DNA from: Gracilibacillus sp. YIM 98692
GTDB taxonomy: Bacteria > Bacillota > Bacilli > Bacillales > Amphibacillaceae
DNA: 64,000 nucleotides
NCBI RefSeq assembly: GCF_010993965.1
Contig: NZ_WIXM01000002.1
Coordinates: forward strand, 248,001-312,000
Direction: 5' to 3'
The notes under the pieces are model-generated. The model worked only from the letters and a program-made list of their open reading frames with translations. It did no database searches and was not told the origin of the DNA. The position numbers were made by a program, and so were the translations under genes. Shown here piece by piece: positions 1-9,331 of the stretch. Position 1 is the stretch's first letter. Each line of letters begins with the position of its first letter.

Positions 1-1
1 T

Positions 2-934
2 ATTGATTCAGGTGATGTCGCTGTTAGACAGCTCGAATCCAATATCTTTAAAACGCTGATAACTAAACAAGAAGAGATAAGCAGTGGTGTATTTCAAACA
101 CTGCAGCAAATGCGTACGGCTGGCTATTCTGTTTCTGTCTCAGTAGAAGAGAATGAGGGGCATTTATTTTTTCATGATCAAGGAGAGCGGATTCTCTTAA
201 AAAAAGATGGAGATTACTGGGTCGGCAAGAACGGGGAGTGTCGATTCTCAACAGAAGAAATGATACGTATGGCAACAAACACCCCAGAGTTATTAAGTAA
301 CAATGTTGTCACTAGACCCATTATGCAAGAATGTTTGTTTCCGACTTTAGCCTTTTTAGGCGGACCAAGTGAGGTTGGTTATTGGTCTATTCTAAAACCA
401 GCCTTTAGATCTTTGTCCATGAAAGTACCGCCAGCCTTACCAAGACTTTCCTTTACCTTTGTGGAGGGATATATAAACAAAAAAATCCAAAAATTTGGTT
501 TAGATTTATTGGAAGTTATTTCAAAAGGACCTCAAGTTGCGAAACAAAAGTGGCTGGCAGCACAATCGAATCCTTCTATTCATCGAATGGGTGACCAGTT
601 AAAAGAAGTGATAGACCAAAATCATCGTCCATTACAAGAATTTGCTTACTCTTTGCAGGATGATATTCATCAATATGCTGAGAAAAATCTTCAATATTTA
701 AAAATGGATGTTGATCAACTTGTTCATCGCCTGGCTTCTGAGTTAGAAAAAAAATATAGTTCTAACTTAGACGAATTTGATTTAATTATGGAGCATCTCC
801 ATCCAAATGGAGGGTTACAAGAAAGAGTTTGGAATATTCTGTATTACTTGAATTCGTATGACAAATCTTTTATCTATCAGATGATTGATAAAGAATATGA
901 TTATCAACAGCAACATTATGTAGTGTATTTGTAA
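2..934 (+). CDS. bshC: BshC, putative cysteine-adding enzyme of bacillithiol synthesis (5' truncated by window edge)
   Basis: The frame is open from base 2 to the TAA at 934, giving the last 310 residues of a protein that is usually about 540 residues long; the start lies before the window. The family is placed in the last step of bacillithiol synthesis, adding cysteine to glucosaminyl-malate, although direct enzymatic proof in the family has been weak. Recognised by the C-terminal body (PIMQECLFPTLAFLGGPSE, then a long helical coiled region) and by its position just before mraZ, which is the usual neighbour in Bacillaceae. The C-terminal 120 residues look strongly helical. No terminator directly follows; a weak candidate is about 510 bases downstream. 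Confidence 0.88.
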   Translation: MDSGDVAVRQLESNIFKTLITKQEEISSGVFQTLQQMRTAGYSVSVSVEENEGHLFFHDQGERILLKKDGDYWVGKNGECRFSTEEMIRMATNTPELLSNNVVTRPIMQECLFPTLAFLGGPSEVGYWSILKPAFRSLSMKVPPALPRLSFTFVEGYINKKIQKFGLDLLEVISKGPQVAKQKWLAAQSNPSIHRMGDQLKEVIDQNHRPLQEFAYSLQDDIHQYAEKNLQYLKMDVDQLVHRLASELEKKYSSNLDEFDLIMEHLHPNGGLQERVWNILYYLNSYDKSFIYQMIDKEYDYQQQHYVVYL

Positions 935-965
935 AATCAAGGCATTTTCACTTTGTTTTTATTAT

Positions 966-1415
966 GCAGTAGAACAAAACAGCGACGTAGTAAAAATGTA
1001 TAATTTGAAAATGCGCTTTAAATACGCTCCGGAAATATACTTCGCTTTCCACGGGCAACGCTTCAGCTTCCTCGGAAGCAAAATACGCTTCCTGCGGGAT
1101 CTTCAGCCGTTGCTATTCCCGCAGGAGTCTACGTATATTTCCTACGCTAGTATGTACTGATTATCTTTATGTGTAGGATGTCAGTGGTTAAACAATGATG
1201 CTTCATAATCGTAAGAGCAGCTGGAATATGCGAGACTCCTGTGGGAAAGCGATCCTAAGAGACCCCACAGCGAACGGTTTTGGTGAGCGAGGAGGCTCGT
1301 GGTGAGCCCACGGAAAGCGAGTATATTCCAGCTGCGTCGATAAAGAGTCTCGCTACATTTATTTTATTGTCACAAAGTTTCTCTGCTTACGTCGTAGTTT
1401 ATTGCTATTGTTCAA
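966..1415. repeat. Two copies of a dispersed repeat in opposite orientation
   Basis: The bshC-mraZ spacer holds two related palindromic units. Unit 1 (about 1031-1142) has ends GGAAATATAC (1031-1040) and GTATATTTCC (1133-1142). Unit 2 (1217-1335) is bounded by a perfect 12-base inverted repeat, GCAGCTGGAATA (1217-1228) and TATTCCAGCTGC (1324-1335). Reverse-complemented, unit 2 matches unit 1 over the CGCTTTCC-GGGC and CAGGAGTCT segments. The outer flanks (GAACAAAACAGCGACGTAG near 972 and ACGTCGTAG...GTTC near 1390) also mirror each other, so the whole block is a large inverted pair. It has no open frame. It looks like a short, non-coding, dispersed chromosomal repeat; a decayed relative is at about 18417-18500. 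Confidence 0.7.
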
Positions 1416-1446
1416 AGGGCTTATTTTAAAAAACAAAATAGAGTAA

Positions 1447-1489
1447 GGCTTGAGCTATGGTTGATATCTTTCAGCTATAGCTTTTTTAT
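1447..1489 (+). terminator. Weak intrinsic terminator candidate before mraZ
   Basis: AGCTAT and ATAGCT form a short stem with a long loop, followed by a run of T. The stem is only six to seven pairs and AT-rich, so this is tentative; it would stop any read-through from bshC or the repeat block. Confidence 0.35.
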
Positions 1490-1551
1490 TATGTAAAAAT
1501 AATCGTTCATAAAGGTAAGCGATTACATTTTTGAAGAATTTTCTCCTAAAT

Positions 1552-1597
1552 AGTGGTGGAAAGTGGGAGGTTGTGGTACGATAGGGGTAGAAAGTGG
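1552..1597 (+). promoter_or_regulatory. MraZ operator array: GTGG boxes at 10-bp spacing over the mraZ start
   Basis: AGTGG occurs at 1552-1556 and 1562-1566, TGTGG at 1572-1576, a degenerate AGGGG at 1583-1587 and AGTGG again at 1593-1597, so successive boxes fall one helical turn apart on the same face of DNA. MraZ is known to bind upstream direct repeats containing AAAGTG/TGGG-type cores in front of its own operon in other bacteria. The last box overlaps the ribosome binding region of mraZ. No convincing sigma-A -10 hexamer was found close by, so the promoter itself is not assigned. Confidence 0.65.
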
Positions 1598-1607
1598 GGT
1601 GACGTAC

Positions 1608-2039
1608 ATGTTCATGGGGGAGTATCAACATAATATTGATGCAAAAGGTCGGATCATTGTGCCTTCTAAATTCAGAGAAGGACTAGGCGATCAGTTTGTT
1701 GTTACTCGTGGTTTAGATCAATGTTTATTTGCCTATCCTATGAACGAATGGCGTCAGTTGGAAGAAAAATTAAAAAAACTCCCACTTACGAAAAAAGATG
1801 CTCGCGCTTTTACACGTTTTTTCTTTTCAGGTGCAGTGGAATGTGAAATTGATAAACAAGGAAGAATAAATATTCCGGCACCACTAAGGAAGTATGCCGA
1901 TATCGAAAAAGAGTGTGCGGTTATTGGTGTATCTAATCGTGTAGAGTTCTGGGCGAGTCAACATTGGAATCAATTTGTGGAAGAGTCAGAGGAATCTTTT
2001 GCAGAGATTGCTGAAAATATGATGGATTTTGATTTGTAG
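1608..2039 (+). CDS. mraZ: MraZ, transcriptional regulator of the dcw cluster
   Basis: 143 residues, the normal family length. It has two AbrB/SpoVT-like halves with the paired DxxxR motifs D11-R15 (DAKGR) and D82-R86 (DKQGR). MraZ forms ring-shaped oligomers that bind direct repeats before the division cluster and repress it. The frame runs upstream to 1563, but the ATG at 1608 ([15 protein letters not shown]) is the conserved family start, and an earlier start would run through the operator boxes. It is the first gene of the dcw cluster, followed 51 bases later by rsmH. Confidence 0.95.
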   Translation: MFMGEYQHNIDAKGRIIVPSKFREGLGDQFVVTRGLDQCLFAYPMNEWRQLEEKLKKLPLTKKDARAFTRFFFSGAVECEIDKQGRINIPAPLRKYADIEKECAVIGVSNRVEFWASQHWNQFVEESEESFAEIAENMMDFDL

Positions 2040-2090
2040 TAAAAAACTAAAATAAATTGTTTTTTGTACATAAAGAAATGAGGTGAAGGG

Positions 2091-3071
2091 TTGTTTGAGC
2101 ATTATACGGTATTAGAGAAAGAGACAATAGATGGACTAGCGATAAAACCTGACGGGGTTTATGTAGATTGCACACTAGGTGGTGGTGGTCATTCGGCTCG
2201 TATCTTAGAAAATCTAGGAGACAAAGGAAGGCTAATCGCATTTGATCAAGACGATCAGGCAATTGCGGCAGCTAAGGAACGCCTATCTAAATATACAGAC
2301 CAAACCATTTTTATTGATAATAATTTTAAATATTTGACAGAAGAGTTGGAAAACTGGGACATTCACGAAGTAGATGGCATATTGTTTGATCTAGGTGTTT
2401 CCTCCCCGCAACTTGATCAAGCGGAAAGAGGGTTCAGTTATCAACATAATGCTTCGCTTGATATGAGAATGAATGCTAATCAACCTATTAGTGCTTATCA
2501 TGTTGTGAATGAGTGGTCTTATGAGCAGTTGGTTTCTATCTTTTTTAAGTATGGGGAGGAAAAATTCTCAAAACAAATTGCTAGGAAAATAGAAGCCGCT
2601 AGAAAGTCAAAACCAATTGAAACAACTTATGAACTGGTAGATCTGATTAAAGAGGCGATACCAGCACCTGCAAGAAGGAAAGGCGGCCATCCTGCCAAAA
2701 GGATTTTTCAAGCTATAAGGATAGCTGTAAATGATGAATTGGCTGCTTTTCATCAGGGTTTACACCAAGCCGCTGAATTACTGAAAGTTGGTGGCAGATT
2801 ATCTGTCATTACTTTTCATTCACTTGAAGACAGGTTGTGTAAACAATCTTTTAAAAAATGGAGCAGTGTACCCTCTTTGCCGAAACAACTTCCAGTTATT
2901 CCAGATGAGTATCAACCTCCATTTAAACTTGTGAATAAAAAGCCTATTGTTGCATCAGGTGAAGAGTTGGATGAAAATCGAAGGTCTCGCTCTGCTAAAT
3001 TACGTGTTGTGGAGAAAGTCAATGAATGGAACTCTAATTTTTATTATGAGAAGGGTGGCATGGTTAAATGA
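2091..3071 (+). CDS. rsmH: RsmH, 16S rRNA (cytosine-1402-N4)-methyltransferase
   Basis: 326 residues. Uses S-adenosylmethionine to methylate the base of C1402 in the decoding centre of 16S rRNA. The SAM-binding loop [11 protein letters not shown] is at about residues 25-35, followed by the [12 protein letters not shown] segment and the [10 protein letters not shown] motif near the C-terminus. It starts with TTG at 2091, eight bases after the strong AGGTGAAGG site. The C-terminal tail is about 15 residues longer than in B. subtilis and ends in MVK, whose ATGGTTAAATGA gives a 4-base overlap with ftsL, suggesting translational coupling. Confidence 0.96.
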   Translation: MFEHYTVLEKETIDGLAIKPDGVYVDCTLGGGGHSARILENLGDKGRLIAFDQDDQAIAAAKERLSKYTDQTIFIDNNFKYLTEELENWDIHEVDGILFDLGVSSPQLDQAERGFSYQHNASLDMRMNANQPISAYHVVNEWSYEQLVSIFFKYGEEKFSKQIARKIEAARKSKPIETTYELVDLIKEAIPAPARRKGGHPAKRIFQAIRIAVNDELAAFHQGLHQAAELLKVGGRLSVITFHSLEDRLCKQSFKKWSSVPSLPKQLPVIPDEYQPPFKLVNKKPIVASGEELDENRRSRSAKLRVVEKVNEWNSNFYYEKGGMVK

Positions 3072-3454
3072 GTACTGAACACGCAAGAAATTTGGAAGTA
3101 TACCAGGACAATCAAGAAAAAGTACAAAAAGAAGAGCGTCATGTCGTAAAAAAGAAGGTTGGAGTTCAACGACGATGGGTGACAAGAGGAGAAAAAATGT
3201 TATACAGTTTATTTGGAGCTGTATTAATTAGTAGCATGTTGTATATTACCTCCTATGGTGCAAGTGTTGATTCATTAAATCGTGATATTCAGTCCTTGGA
3301 AACAAAAGTAGAAGAGCAATCTGTTTATAACAAAAATCTTAGCTACAAAGTGAAAGAGTTAAGTCAGCCTGAAAGAATTATAGCAAATGCAAAGAAACAT
3401 GGGTTAAAAATTCAAAATACAGAAGTAAAGCAGGCTAGTGAATTAGTTGAATAA
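3068..3454 (+). CDS. ftsL: FtsL, septum assembly protein
   Basis: 128 residues. A bitopic membrane protein of the FtsL-DivIC-DivIB complex at the division septum. A charged cytoplasmic tail (residues 1-43, rich in K/E) is followed by one membrane segment at about 44-64 and then a heptad-rich coiled coil (about 65-100) outside the membrane. Sequence is poorly conserved across the family; identification rests on this layout and on its place between rsmH and pbpB. Overlaps rsmH by four bases. Confidence 0.9.
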   Translation: MSTEHARNLEVYQDNQEKVQKEERHVVKKKVGVQRRWVTRGEKMLYSLFGAVLISSMLYITSYGASVDSLNRDIQSLETKVEEQSVYNKNLSYKVKELSQPERIIANAKKHGLKIQNTEVKQASELVE

Positions 3455-3464
3455 GGTGAAAAAT

Positions 3465-5684
3465 ATGCAAAATAAGTCAACTAAAGTGATGACCGTTTTT
3501 TGGTTCGTTTTCTTCTCATTGGCTTTTCTCGTCATAGCGGGAAGGTTTGTATACATACAAGCCACTGGTGTTGTTTCTGGAGTATCCTTACAGCAATTAG
3601 CCGATGAAAAAAGAACAAATCAATACTCAATTCGTGCACAAAGAGGTACGATTTTTGACCGTAATGGGTTACCTCTTGCCCAAGAACATATGGTTTACCG
3701 CTTATATGCCATTTTAAGAGAATCATACACAACAAACCCATTAGATCCAAAGCATGTAAAAGACCTTGAAAAGACAGCCAATCAAGTAGCTCCCTTAATT
3801 AATATGGACCCAGATGATATGCTTGATATCTTAAAGGAAGGCAAAGAAAAGGATCGCTTTCAAGTAGAATTTGGACAAGCCGGTAAACAAATCAGCCAAG
3901 AAGTAAAAGAAGAAATTGAAGCTTTAAGTTTACCAGGTATTAACTTCACAGAGGAACCCATTCGATTTTACCCAAATGGAATGTTTGCATCACATACGTT
4001 AGGATTGACAGATAAAGAGGAAAGTGATGCGGGGGAAAATATATTTGGCATTAGCGGAATGGAAAACTACATGAATGATTGGTTAACTGGTCAAGATGGT
4101 TCTATTTCTTATCAACGTGATAAATATAATGTGAAGCTGTTAAATCCGAAAGAGGTCATACAAGAACCAGATCATGGAAATGACGTTTATTTAACCATTG
4201 ACCAAAAAATTCAAACCTTATTAGAGGACTCCATGTCTGAAGTAGTTTCAGAATATGACCCAGAACGGATCACAGCCGTTGTCATGGATGCGAAAACTGG
4301 GGAAATACTAGCATTAAGTAACAGACCAAGCTTTAACCCCAATCAGTTAAGCGAAGTGGAGAATTGGTATAACGATGTGATTGCAACACCATTTGAACCA
4401 GGGTCTACGATGAAAATATTTACACTCGCAGCAGCGATTGAAGAAGGTGTATGGGATCCTAATGAGACATTTGAAGCTGGTTCCTACACTGCAAATGGCA
4501 AAGTAAGGCCAATTAATGATCATAGCGGAGTTCCGAGAGAAACGATGACATACTTAGAAGGGATTCAACGTTCTTCTAATGTTGGTGCAGCGAAACTTGC
4601 CTATGAGAAAATTGAACCAAATACATTTTTAGATTATTTAAATCATTTTGATTTTGATGAAAAATCAGGGATTGATTTGCCGGGAGAAGTAGCGGGTAGA
4701 ATTTTATATGATTATCCCATCGAACAAATTACGACATCTTTTGGTCAGGGAACTACAGTGACACCTATTCAATTAGTCAAAGCAGCATCTGCTATTGCAA
4801 ATGATGGGGAAATGCTGCAGCCTTATATTATACAACAGACAACTGAACATGAAACAGGAGAAGTCATAGAATCCAACTCACCAGAGGTAGTAAGTCAACC
4901 TATTTCAAAAGAAACAGCACAATCGGCGTTAGACATTTTGCAGACTGTGATTACAGCTGAAGAGGGTACCGGTCACAATGCCTATAACTTAACGGACTAT
5001 ACTGTCTCAGGCAAAACAGGAACAGCACAGATTCCCGATCCAGAAACACCCGGGTATATGACAGGCCATGAAAATTATATCTTTTCATTCTTAGGCATGG
5101 CACCTGCAGAAAATCCAGAGTTAATTATGTATGTATCTGTTAAACAACCTGATTTAAATGAAGAAGAATATGAGCCTGGCTCTGCTCCGACATCTTTTAT
5201 TTTTAAAAATGTCATGGAGAACAGCTTGCGTTACTTGAGCATTGAACCAGATAAAGAAAAGGCCGAACCGATTAAGGCAGTGGAAATACCATCATGGAAT
5301 GGCAAGACAGCTGATGAATATGCCCTACAATTACAGCAAAAAGGGCTTAGTCCCATTGTGATTGGTAATGGTGAAAAAATCGAAAGAGTTAGTATAGAAG
5401 CTGGTGAAGCTATAACTCCATCTCAAAAACTATTGATTTTAACCGATAATCCAACAATGCCAGATATTAAAGGGTGGTCATTGCGTGATGTTCTCTTCTT
5501 GAGAGATTTTCTTCATTTAGATGTGGAGTGGTTAGGGAACGGTTATGTAACAGATCAAAGCATCAATCCAGGAGATGAGATTAAAGAACAAGATTATATT
5601 ATGATCGAATTATCTCCACCAAATACAACCGAACCAACCGATGAATCAACAGATCAAGAACAAGGATTAGAAAATAACACATAA
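3465..5684 (+). CDS. pbpB: PBP2B, septal class B penicillin-binding transpeptidase
   Basis: 739 residues. Cross-links septal peptidoglycan in the divisome. One N-terminal membrane anchor (about residues 8-30), a dimerisation domain, then the transpeptidase domain with the three catalytic motifs: STMK with nucleophile S314, SSN at 370-372 and KTG at 517-519. Two C-terminal PASTA domains follow (from about residue 600), then an acidic Thr/Glu-rich tail. The frame extends to a TTG at 3447 that would overlap ftsL, but the AAGGTGA at 3453-3459 sits five bases before the ATG at 3465, so that start is preferred. In the vegetative dcw transcript. Confidence 0.95.
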   Translation: MQNKSTKVMTVFWFVFFSLAFLVIAGRFVYIQATGVVSGVSLQQLADEKRTNQYSIRAQRGTIFDRNGLPLAQEHMVYRLYAILRESYTTNPLDPKHVKDLEKTANQVAPLINMDPDDMLDILKEGKEKDRFQVEFGQAGKQISQEVKEEIEALSLPGINFTEEPIRFYPNGMFASHTLGLTDKEESDAGENIFGISGMENYMNDWLTGQDGSISYQRDKYNVKLLNPKEVIQEPDHGNDVYLTIDQKIQTLLEDSMSEVVSEYDPERITAVVMDAKTGEILALSNRPSFNPNQLSEVENWYNDVIATPFEPGSTMKIFTLAAAIEEGVWDPNETFEAGSYTANGKVRPINDHSGVPRETMTYLEGIQRSSNVGAAKLAYEKIEPNTFLDYLNHFDFDEKSGIDLPGEVAGRILYDYPIEQITTSFGQGTTVTPIQLVKAASAIANDGEMLQPYIIQQTTEHETGEVIESNSPEVVSQPISKETAQSALDILQTVITAEEGTGHNAYNLTDYTVSGKTGTAQIPDPETPGYMTGHENYIFSFLGMAPAENPELIMYVSVKQPDLNEEEYEPGSAPTSFIFKNVMENSLRYLSIEPDKEKAEPIKAVEIPSWNGKTADEYALQLQQKGLSPIVIGNGEKIERVSIEAGEAITPSQKLLILTDNPTMPDIKGWSLRDVLFLRDFLHLDVEWLGNGYVTDQSINPGDEIKEQDYIMIELSPPNTTEPTDESTDQEQGLENNT

Positions 5685-5766
5685 TTCATACATACACAGT
5701 GTTCTATTCAATTTAGAATAAACATATATTGGGACAAAAAGTTTCTTCAACCAAAGGAGATTTGAT

Positions 5767-7692
5767 ATGAAACGTGTTACCAATATGACCGTTCAAAAAA
5801 GAATAGTCACTGTGTTTCTTTTTGCTTTTATAGTGATAGGTATCATTATTATTCGCTTAGGATATGTACAATTTGTCTGGTCAGATTTTTTAATGGAACA
5901 AGCACAAGCTTTGTGGAGTCGTGATATCGTATTTGAACCGGAACGCGGAAAAATTGTTGACAAGCATGGTGAAGTTTTAGCAGAAAATGTTTCTGCTCCT
6001 ACGGTGATGGTCGTGCCAAGGCAAGTTTCTAACCCAGAAGAAACAGCATCTGCACTCTCTAAAGTATTAGGTATGTCCTATCAAGATGCATTAGATAATG
6101 TGACGAAAAATGAAAGAATTGTGATCATGCAGCCAGAAGGACGGAAAATATCTGAGGATAAAGCAGTAGCTGTGCAAGCTTTAAATTTAGACGGTGTATA
6201 TGTTGCAGAGGATTCTAAACGGCATTATCCATTTGGCTCTTATCTATCCCATGTTTTGGGTTTTAGTGGTATAGATAATCAAGGATTGACAGGGCTAGAA
6301 CTTAGTTATGACGAAGAATTAAGTGGAACGCCAGGGAGCCTATCTTTTTATAGTGATGCAAAAGGGAAGCGCATGGATCAAATGGCAGACGAGTATAAGC
6401 CGCCAGTAGATGGCTATGATCTCCAGTTAACCATAGATTCCAAGGTTCAAACCATCATAGAAAGAGAGTTAGATATAGCAACAGCAAAATATAATCCGGA
6501 TGGTGCTATAGCCATTGCAGTTAACCCGAATGACGGCAGTGTTTTAGGCATGTCATCAAGACCTAATTTTAATCCTAGTAATTATCAAGAGATCGATGCG
6601 GAAGTGTATAACCGTAATTTACCAATTTGGAGTACATTTGAGCCTGGTTCTACGTTTAAAATCATGACATTGTCAGCAGCTTTGGAAGAAAATGTAGTCA
6701 ACTTACGTGAAGATGAATTCGTTGATAATGGCAGCATAGAGGTAGGAGGAGCCCATTTACATTGTTGGAAAAGCGGTGGTCATGGACACCAAACATACTT
6801 AGAAGTTGTCCAAAACTCTTGTAACCCTGGCTTTATTTCTTTGGGGCAGAAATTAGGGAAAGAAAAACTGTTTTCATATATAGAGAGTTTTGGGTTTGGG
6901 ACGAAGACTGGAATCGATTTGCAAGGGGAAGCAAATGGTATTTTATTTAATCTAGAAAACGTAGGTCCAGTTGAATTAGCGACAACCTCTTTTGGTCAAG
7001 GTGTGTCCGTTACTCCTATTCAACAAGTTATGGCCGTATCCGCAGCAGTTAATGGCGGCTATTTATATGAACCATATGTTGCAGATGCTCTTTTAGACCC
7101 AGTAAGTGGAGAAGTGGTTGAAAAAACAGAGCCAACGATGAAAAGACAAGTCATTTCCAAAAGTACTTCAGAAAAGGTGCGTGATGCTTTAGAACATGTG
7201 GTAGCTTTAGGAACAGGTAGAAGTGCTTATGTAGAAGGTTATCGTGTTGGGGGTAAAACGGGAACAGCACAGAAAGTTGGGAAAGACGGGCGTTATATGG
7301 AAAATAATTACGTTGTATCCTTTATTGGAGTTGCGCCTGCTAATGATCCAGAAATAGTTGTTTATGTTGCGATTGACAATCCAAAAGATACGATTCAATT
7401 TGGTGGTGTCGTAGCAGCGCCTATTGTAGGAAATGTGATTCATGATAGCTTAGTTGCGATGGACATTCCGAAGCAAGATGGAGGAGTAGAAAAGTTGTAT
7501 CAATGGCCTGATACTCCAATGGTAGAAGTGCCTGATCTAATAGGATTAGAGAGGGAGGAGTTGCGGCATTACTTGGTTTCGTTACAAGTTGATGTGTTAG
7601 GTGATGGTGACTACATTATTGACCAAGCCCCAGAGGCTGGTGAAAAAGTAGCAGAAGGCAGTAAAGTGAGAATTGTACTAGGCGATAAATAG
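5767..7692 (+). CDS. spoVD: SpoVD, sporulation class B penicillin-binding protein
   Basis: 641 residues. Close paralogue of PBP2B needed for spore cortex peptidoglycan; it works with the SEDS protein SpoVE in the outer forespore membrane. Membrane anchor at about 12-36, transpeptidase motifs STFK with nucleophile S295, SCN at 351-353 and KTG from K497, and a single PASTA domain at the C-terminus, against two in PBP2B. The start ATG follows AAAGGAG. The 82-base gap after pbpB has room for a separate sporulation promoter, as known in B. subtilis, but I could not pick out a clear sigma-E site. Confidence 0.94.
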   Translation: MKRVTNMTVQKRIVTVFLFAFIVIGIIIIRLGYVQFVWSDFLMEQAQALWSRDIVFEPERGKIVDKHGEVLAENVSAPTVMVVPRQVSNPEETASALSKVLGMSYQDALDNVTKNERIVIMQPEGRKISEDKAVAVQALNLDGVYVAEDSKRHYPFGSYLSHVLGFSGIDNQGLTGLELSYDEELSGTPGSLSFYSDAKGKRMDQMADEYKPPVDGYDLQLTIDSKVQTIIERELDIATAKYNPDGAIAIAVNPNDGSVLGMSSRPNFNPSNYQEIDAEVYNRNLPIWSTFEPGSTFKIMTLSAALEENVVNLREDEFVDNGSIEVGGAHLHCWKSGGHGHQTYLEVVQNSCNPGFISLGQKLGKEKLFSYIESFGFGTKTGIDLQGEANGILFNLENVGPVELATTSFGQGVSVTPIQQVMAVSAAVNGGYLYEPYVADALLDPVSGEVVEKTEPTMKRQVISKSTSEKVRDALEHVVALGTGRSAYVEGYRVGGKTGTAQKVGKDGRYMENNYVVSFIGVAPANDPEIVVYVAIDNPKDTIQFGGVVAAPIVGNVIHDSLVAMDIPKQDGGVEKLYQWPDTPMVEVPDLIGLEREELRHYLVSLQVDVLGDGDYIIDQAPEAGEKVAEGSKVRIVLGDK

Positions 7693-7705
7693 TGTGAAAG
7701 AAATA

Positions 7706-7734
7706 TCGAAAACCCTGATCTGTTTTGATATAAT
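7706..7734 (+). promoter_or_regulatory. Sigma-A promoter for murE
   Basis: TCGAAA (7706-7711), a 17-base spacer and TATAAT (7729-7734) with an extended TGA just before the -10. The -35 is one mismatch from TTGAAA. It would let precursor genes be expressed independently of the upstream division genes. Confidence 0.6.
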
Positions 7735-7773
7735 ATATGCAATAGAATGAATTAGGTAGTGAGGGGAGTAAGT

Positions 7774-9234
7774 ATGAAAAAAATAACGGACTTAATTAGA
7801 ATTTTACCGACATATCAGTGTCAAAGCGATATTGAAACGATTACTATAAATAGCATAGAGATGGATCATCGAGAAGTAAAGCAAGGATCTCTGTTTATTT
7901 GTGTCAAAGGCTTTACGGTTGATGGTCATGACTATGCGCAAGCTGCGGTAGAAAGAGGAGCAGTTGCTGTTATTTCTGAGAAAAAGATGGAATTATCCTC
8001 CCCTGTTATCGAGGTTCCAGATACCAAAAAAGCATTACCGCTTTTAGCTAATCAGTTTTATGACCAGCCTACCAAACAATTTTCATTAATTGGTGTTACT
8101 GGTACAAATGGAAAAACAACTGTTAGTCATTTAATTAATGAGATGTTTGAAAATGCTTCTTATAATACTGGATTAATTGGGACAATTCAAATGAAAATTA
8201 ATCAACAAACATCCCCTGTTAAAAATACAACACCAGATGCATTGTTTTTACAAAAAAGTTTCAACGAAATGGTAGAAAATGATGTGGATGTAGCAACGAT
8301 GGAAGTATCTTCACATGCCTTGGATCAAGGAAGAGTCCATGGCTGTTTATTTGACATGGCTGTTTTTACGAATTTAAGTCAGGATCACCTTGATTATCAT
8401 AACACAATGGACCAATATTTATTTGCCAAAAGTTTATTATTTTCTCAATTGGGAAACGAGTATCTATCGTCAAGGCCGAAATATGCGATTATAAATGTGG
8501 ATGATACAAATGCGCTATTTTTAATAAAATCCACTGCTCAACCTGTTGTCACTTATGGAATAAAAAACGAAGCGGATTTTTATGCTTCAGAGGTAACTTT
8601 ACATGCTAATGGGAGTTCGTTCGTTATGCATACCCCATTAGGAAACCTATTTATACGTAGTCATCTCATGGGAAACTTTAGTATATATAATATGCTCGCT
8701 GCAGCTGCTAGTGCTTATTACGCAGGGATTTCATTAGACATGATTAAACAAGTATTAGAACAAACAACTGGTGTTAAGGGACGATTTCAACCTATTAAGA
8801 ATAACAAAGGAATTGGTGTAATTGTTGATTACGCTCATACCCCTGATTCTCTTGAGAATGTATTAGATACCATTCAGCGATTTAGTAATGGGAATGTTCG
8901 TGTGATTATAGGTTGTGGTGGTGACAGAGACAAAGCGAAACGACCATTGATGGCTGAAGTAGCTTGTCGTTATGCAGATGAAGCCATTTTTACCTCTGAT
9001 AATCCTAGATCTGAGTCACCAGGTGCTATAATTGATGACATGGTAGATTCTTTAACATATCAAAATTACACGATACAGTTAGATCGCAGAAAAGCGATTA
9101 AAACAGCAATTGAAAGTGCAAAAGAAGGCGATGTTGTGTTAATTGCAGGAAAGGGACATGAAACGTATCAAATAATAGGGGATAAAGTGATTAATTTTGA
9201 TGATGAGCAAGTAGCATTGTCCTATTTAAAATGA
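7774..9234 (+). CDS. murE: MurE, UDP-MurNAc-L-Ala-D-Glu:meso-diaminopimelate ligase
   Basis: 486 residues. Adds the third stem-peptide residue in cytoplasmic peptidoglycan precursor synthesis using ATP. P-loop GTNGKTT at 110-116. The DNPR motif at 409-412 (in TSDNPRSE) is the signature for meso-diaminopimelate; lysine-adding MurE has a different residue at the arginine. This predicts an A1-gamma type wall and argues against genera with lysine or ornithine at this position. The ATG at 7774 is chosen over upstream in-frame starts because GAGGGGAG lies six bases before it. Confidence 0.96.
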   Translation: MKKITDLIRILPTYQCQSDIETITINSIEMDHREVKQGSLFICVKGFTVDGHDYAQAAVERGAVAVISEKKMELSSPVIEVPDTKKALPLLANQFYDQPTKQFSLIGVTGTNGKTTVSHLINEMFENASYNTGLIGTIQMKINQQTSPVKNTTPDALFLQKSFNEMVENDVDVATMEVSSHALDQGRVHGCLFDMAVFTNLSQDHLDYHNTMDQYLFAKSLLFSQLGNEYLSSRPKYAIINVDDTNALFLIKSTAQPVVTYGIKNEADFYASEVTLHANGSSFVMHTPLGNLFIRSHLMGNFSIYNMLAAAASAYYAGISLDMIKQVLEQTTGVKGRFQPIKNNKGIGVIVDYAHTPDSLENVLDTIQRFSNGNVRVIIGCGGDRDKAKRPLMAEVACRYADEAIFTSDNPRSESPGAIIDDMVDSLTYQNYTIQLDRRKAIKTAIESAKEGDVVLIAGKGHETYQIIGDKVINFDDEQVALSYLK

Positions 9235-9331
9235 ATTCGAATAACTGAAAGAAATATCTTGTCTTGTTATAAAAAATAAAGTATTCTAGAGATTAGTTTT
9301 GCTGACGGGTAGAAGATTGGAGAGGAAATGA

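Noticed and set aside
966-1415. Possible insertion sequence between bshC and mraZ
   Set aside because: There is no transposase frame and the unit length is about 110-120 bases, so it is described as a repeat only.
5685-5766. Sigma-E promoter before spoVD
   Set aside because: CATACA occurs near 5688 but no matching -35 at the right spacing was found, so it is not listed.
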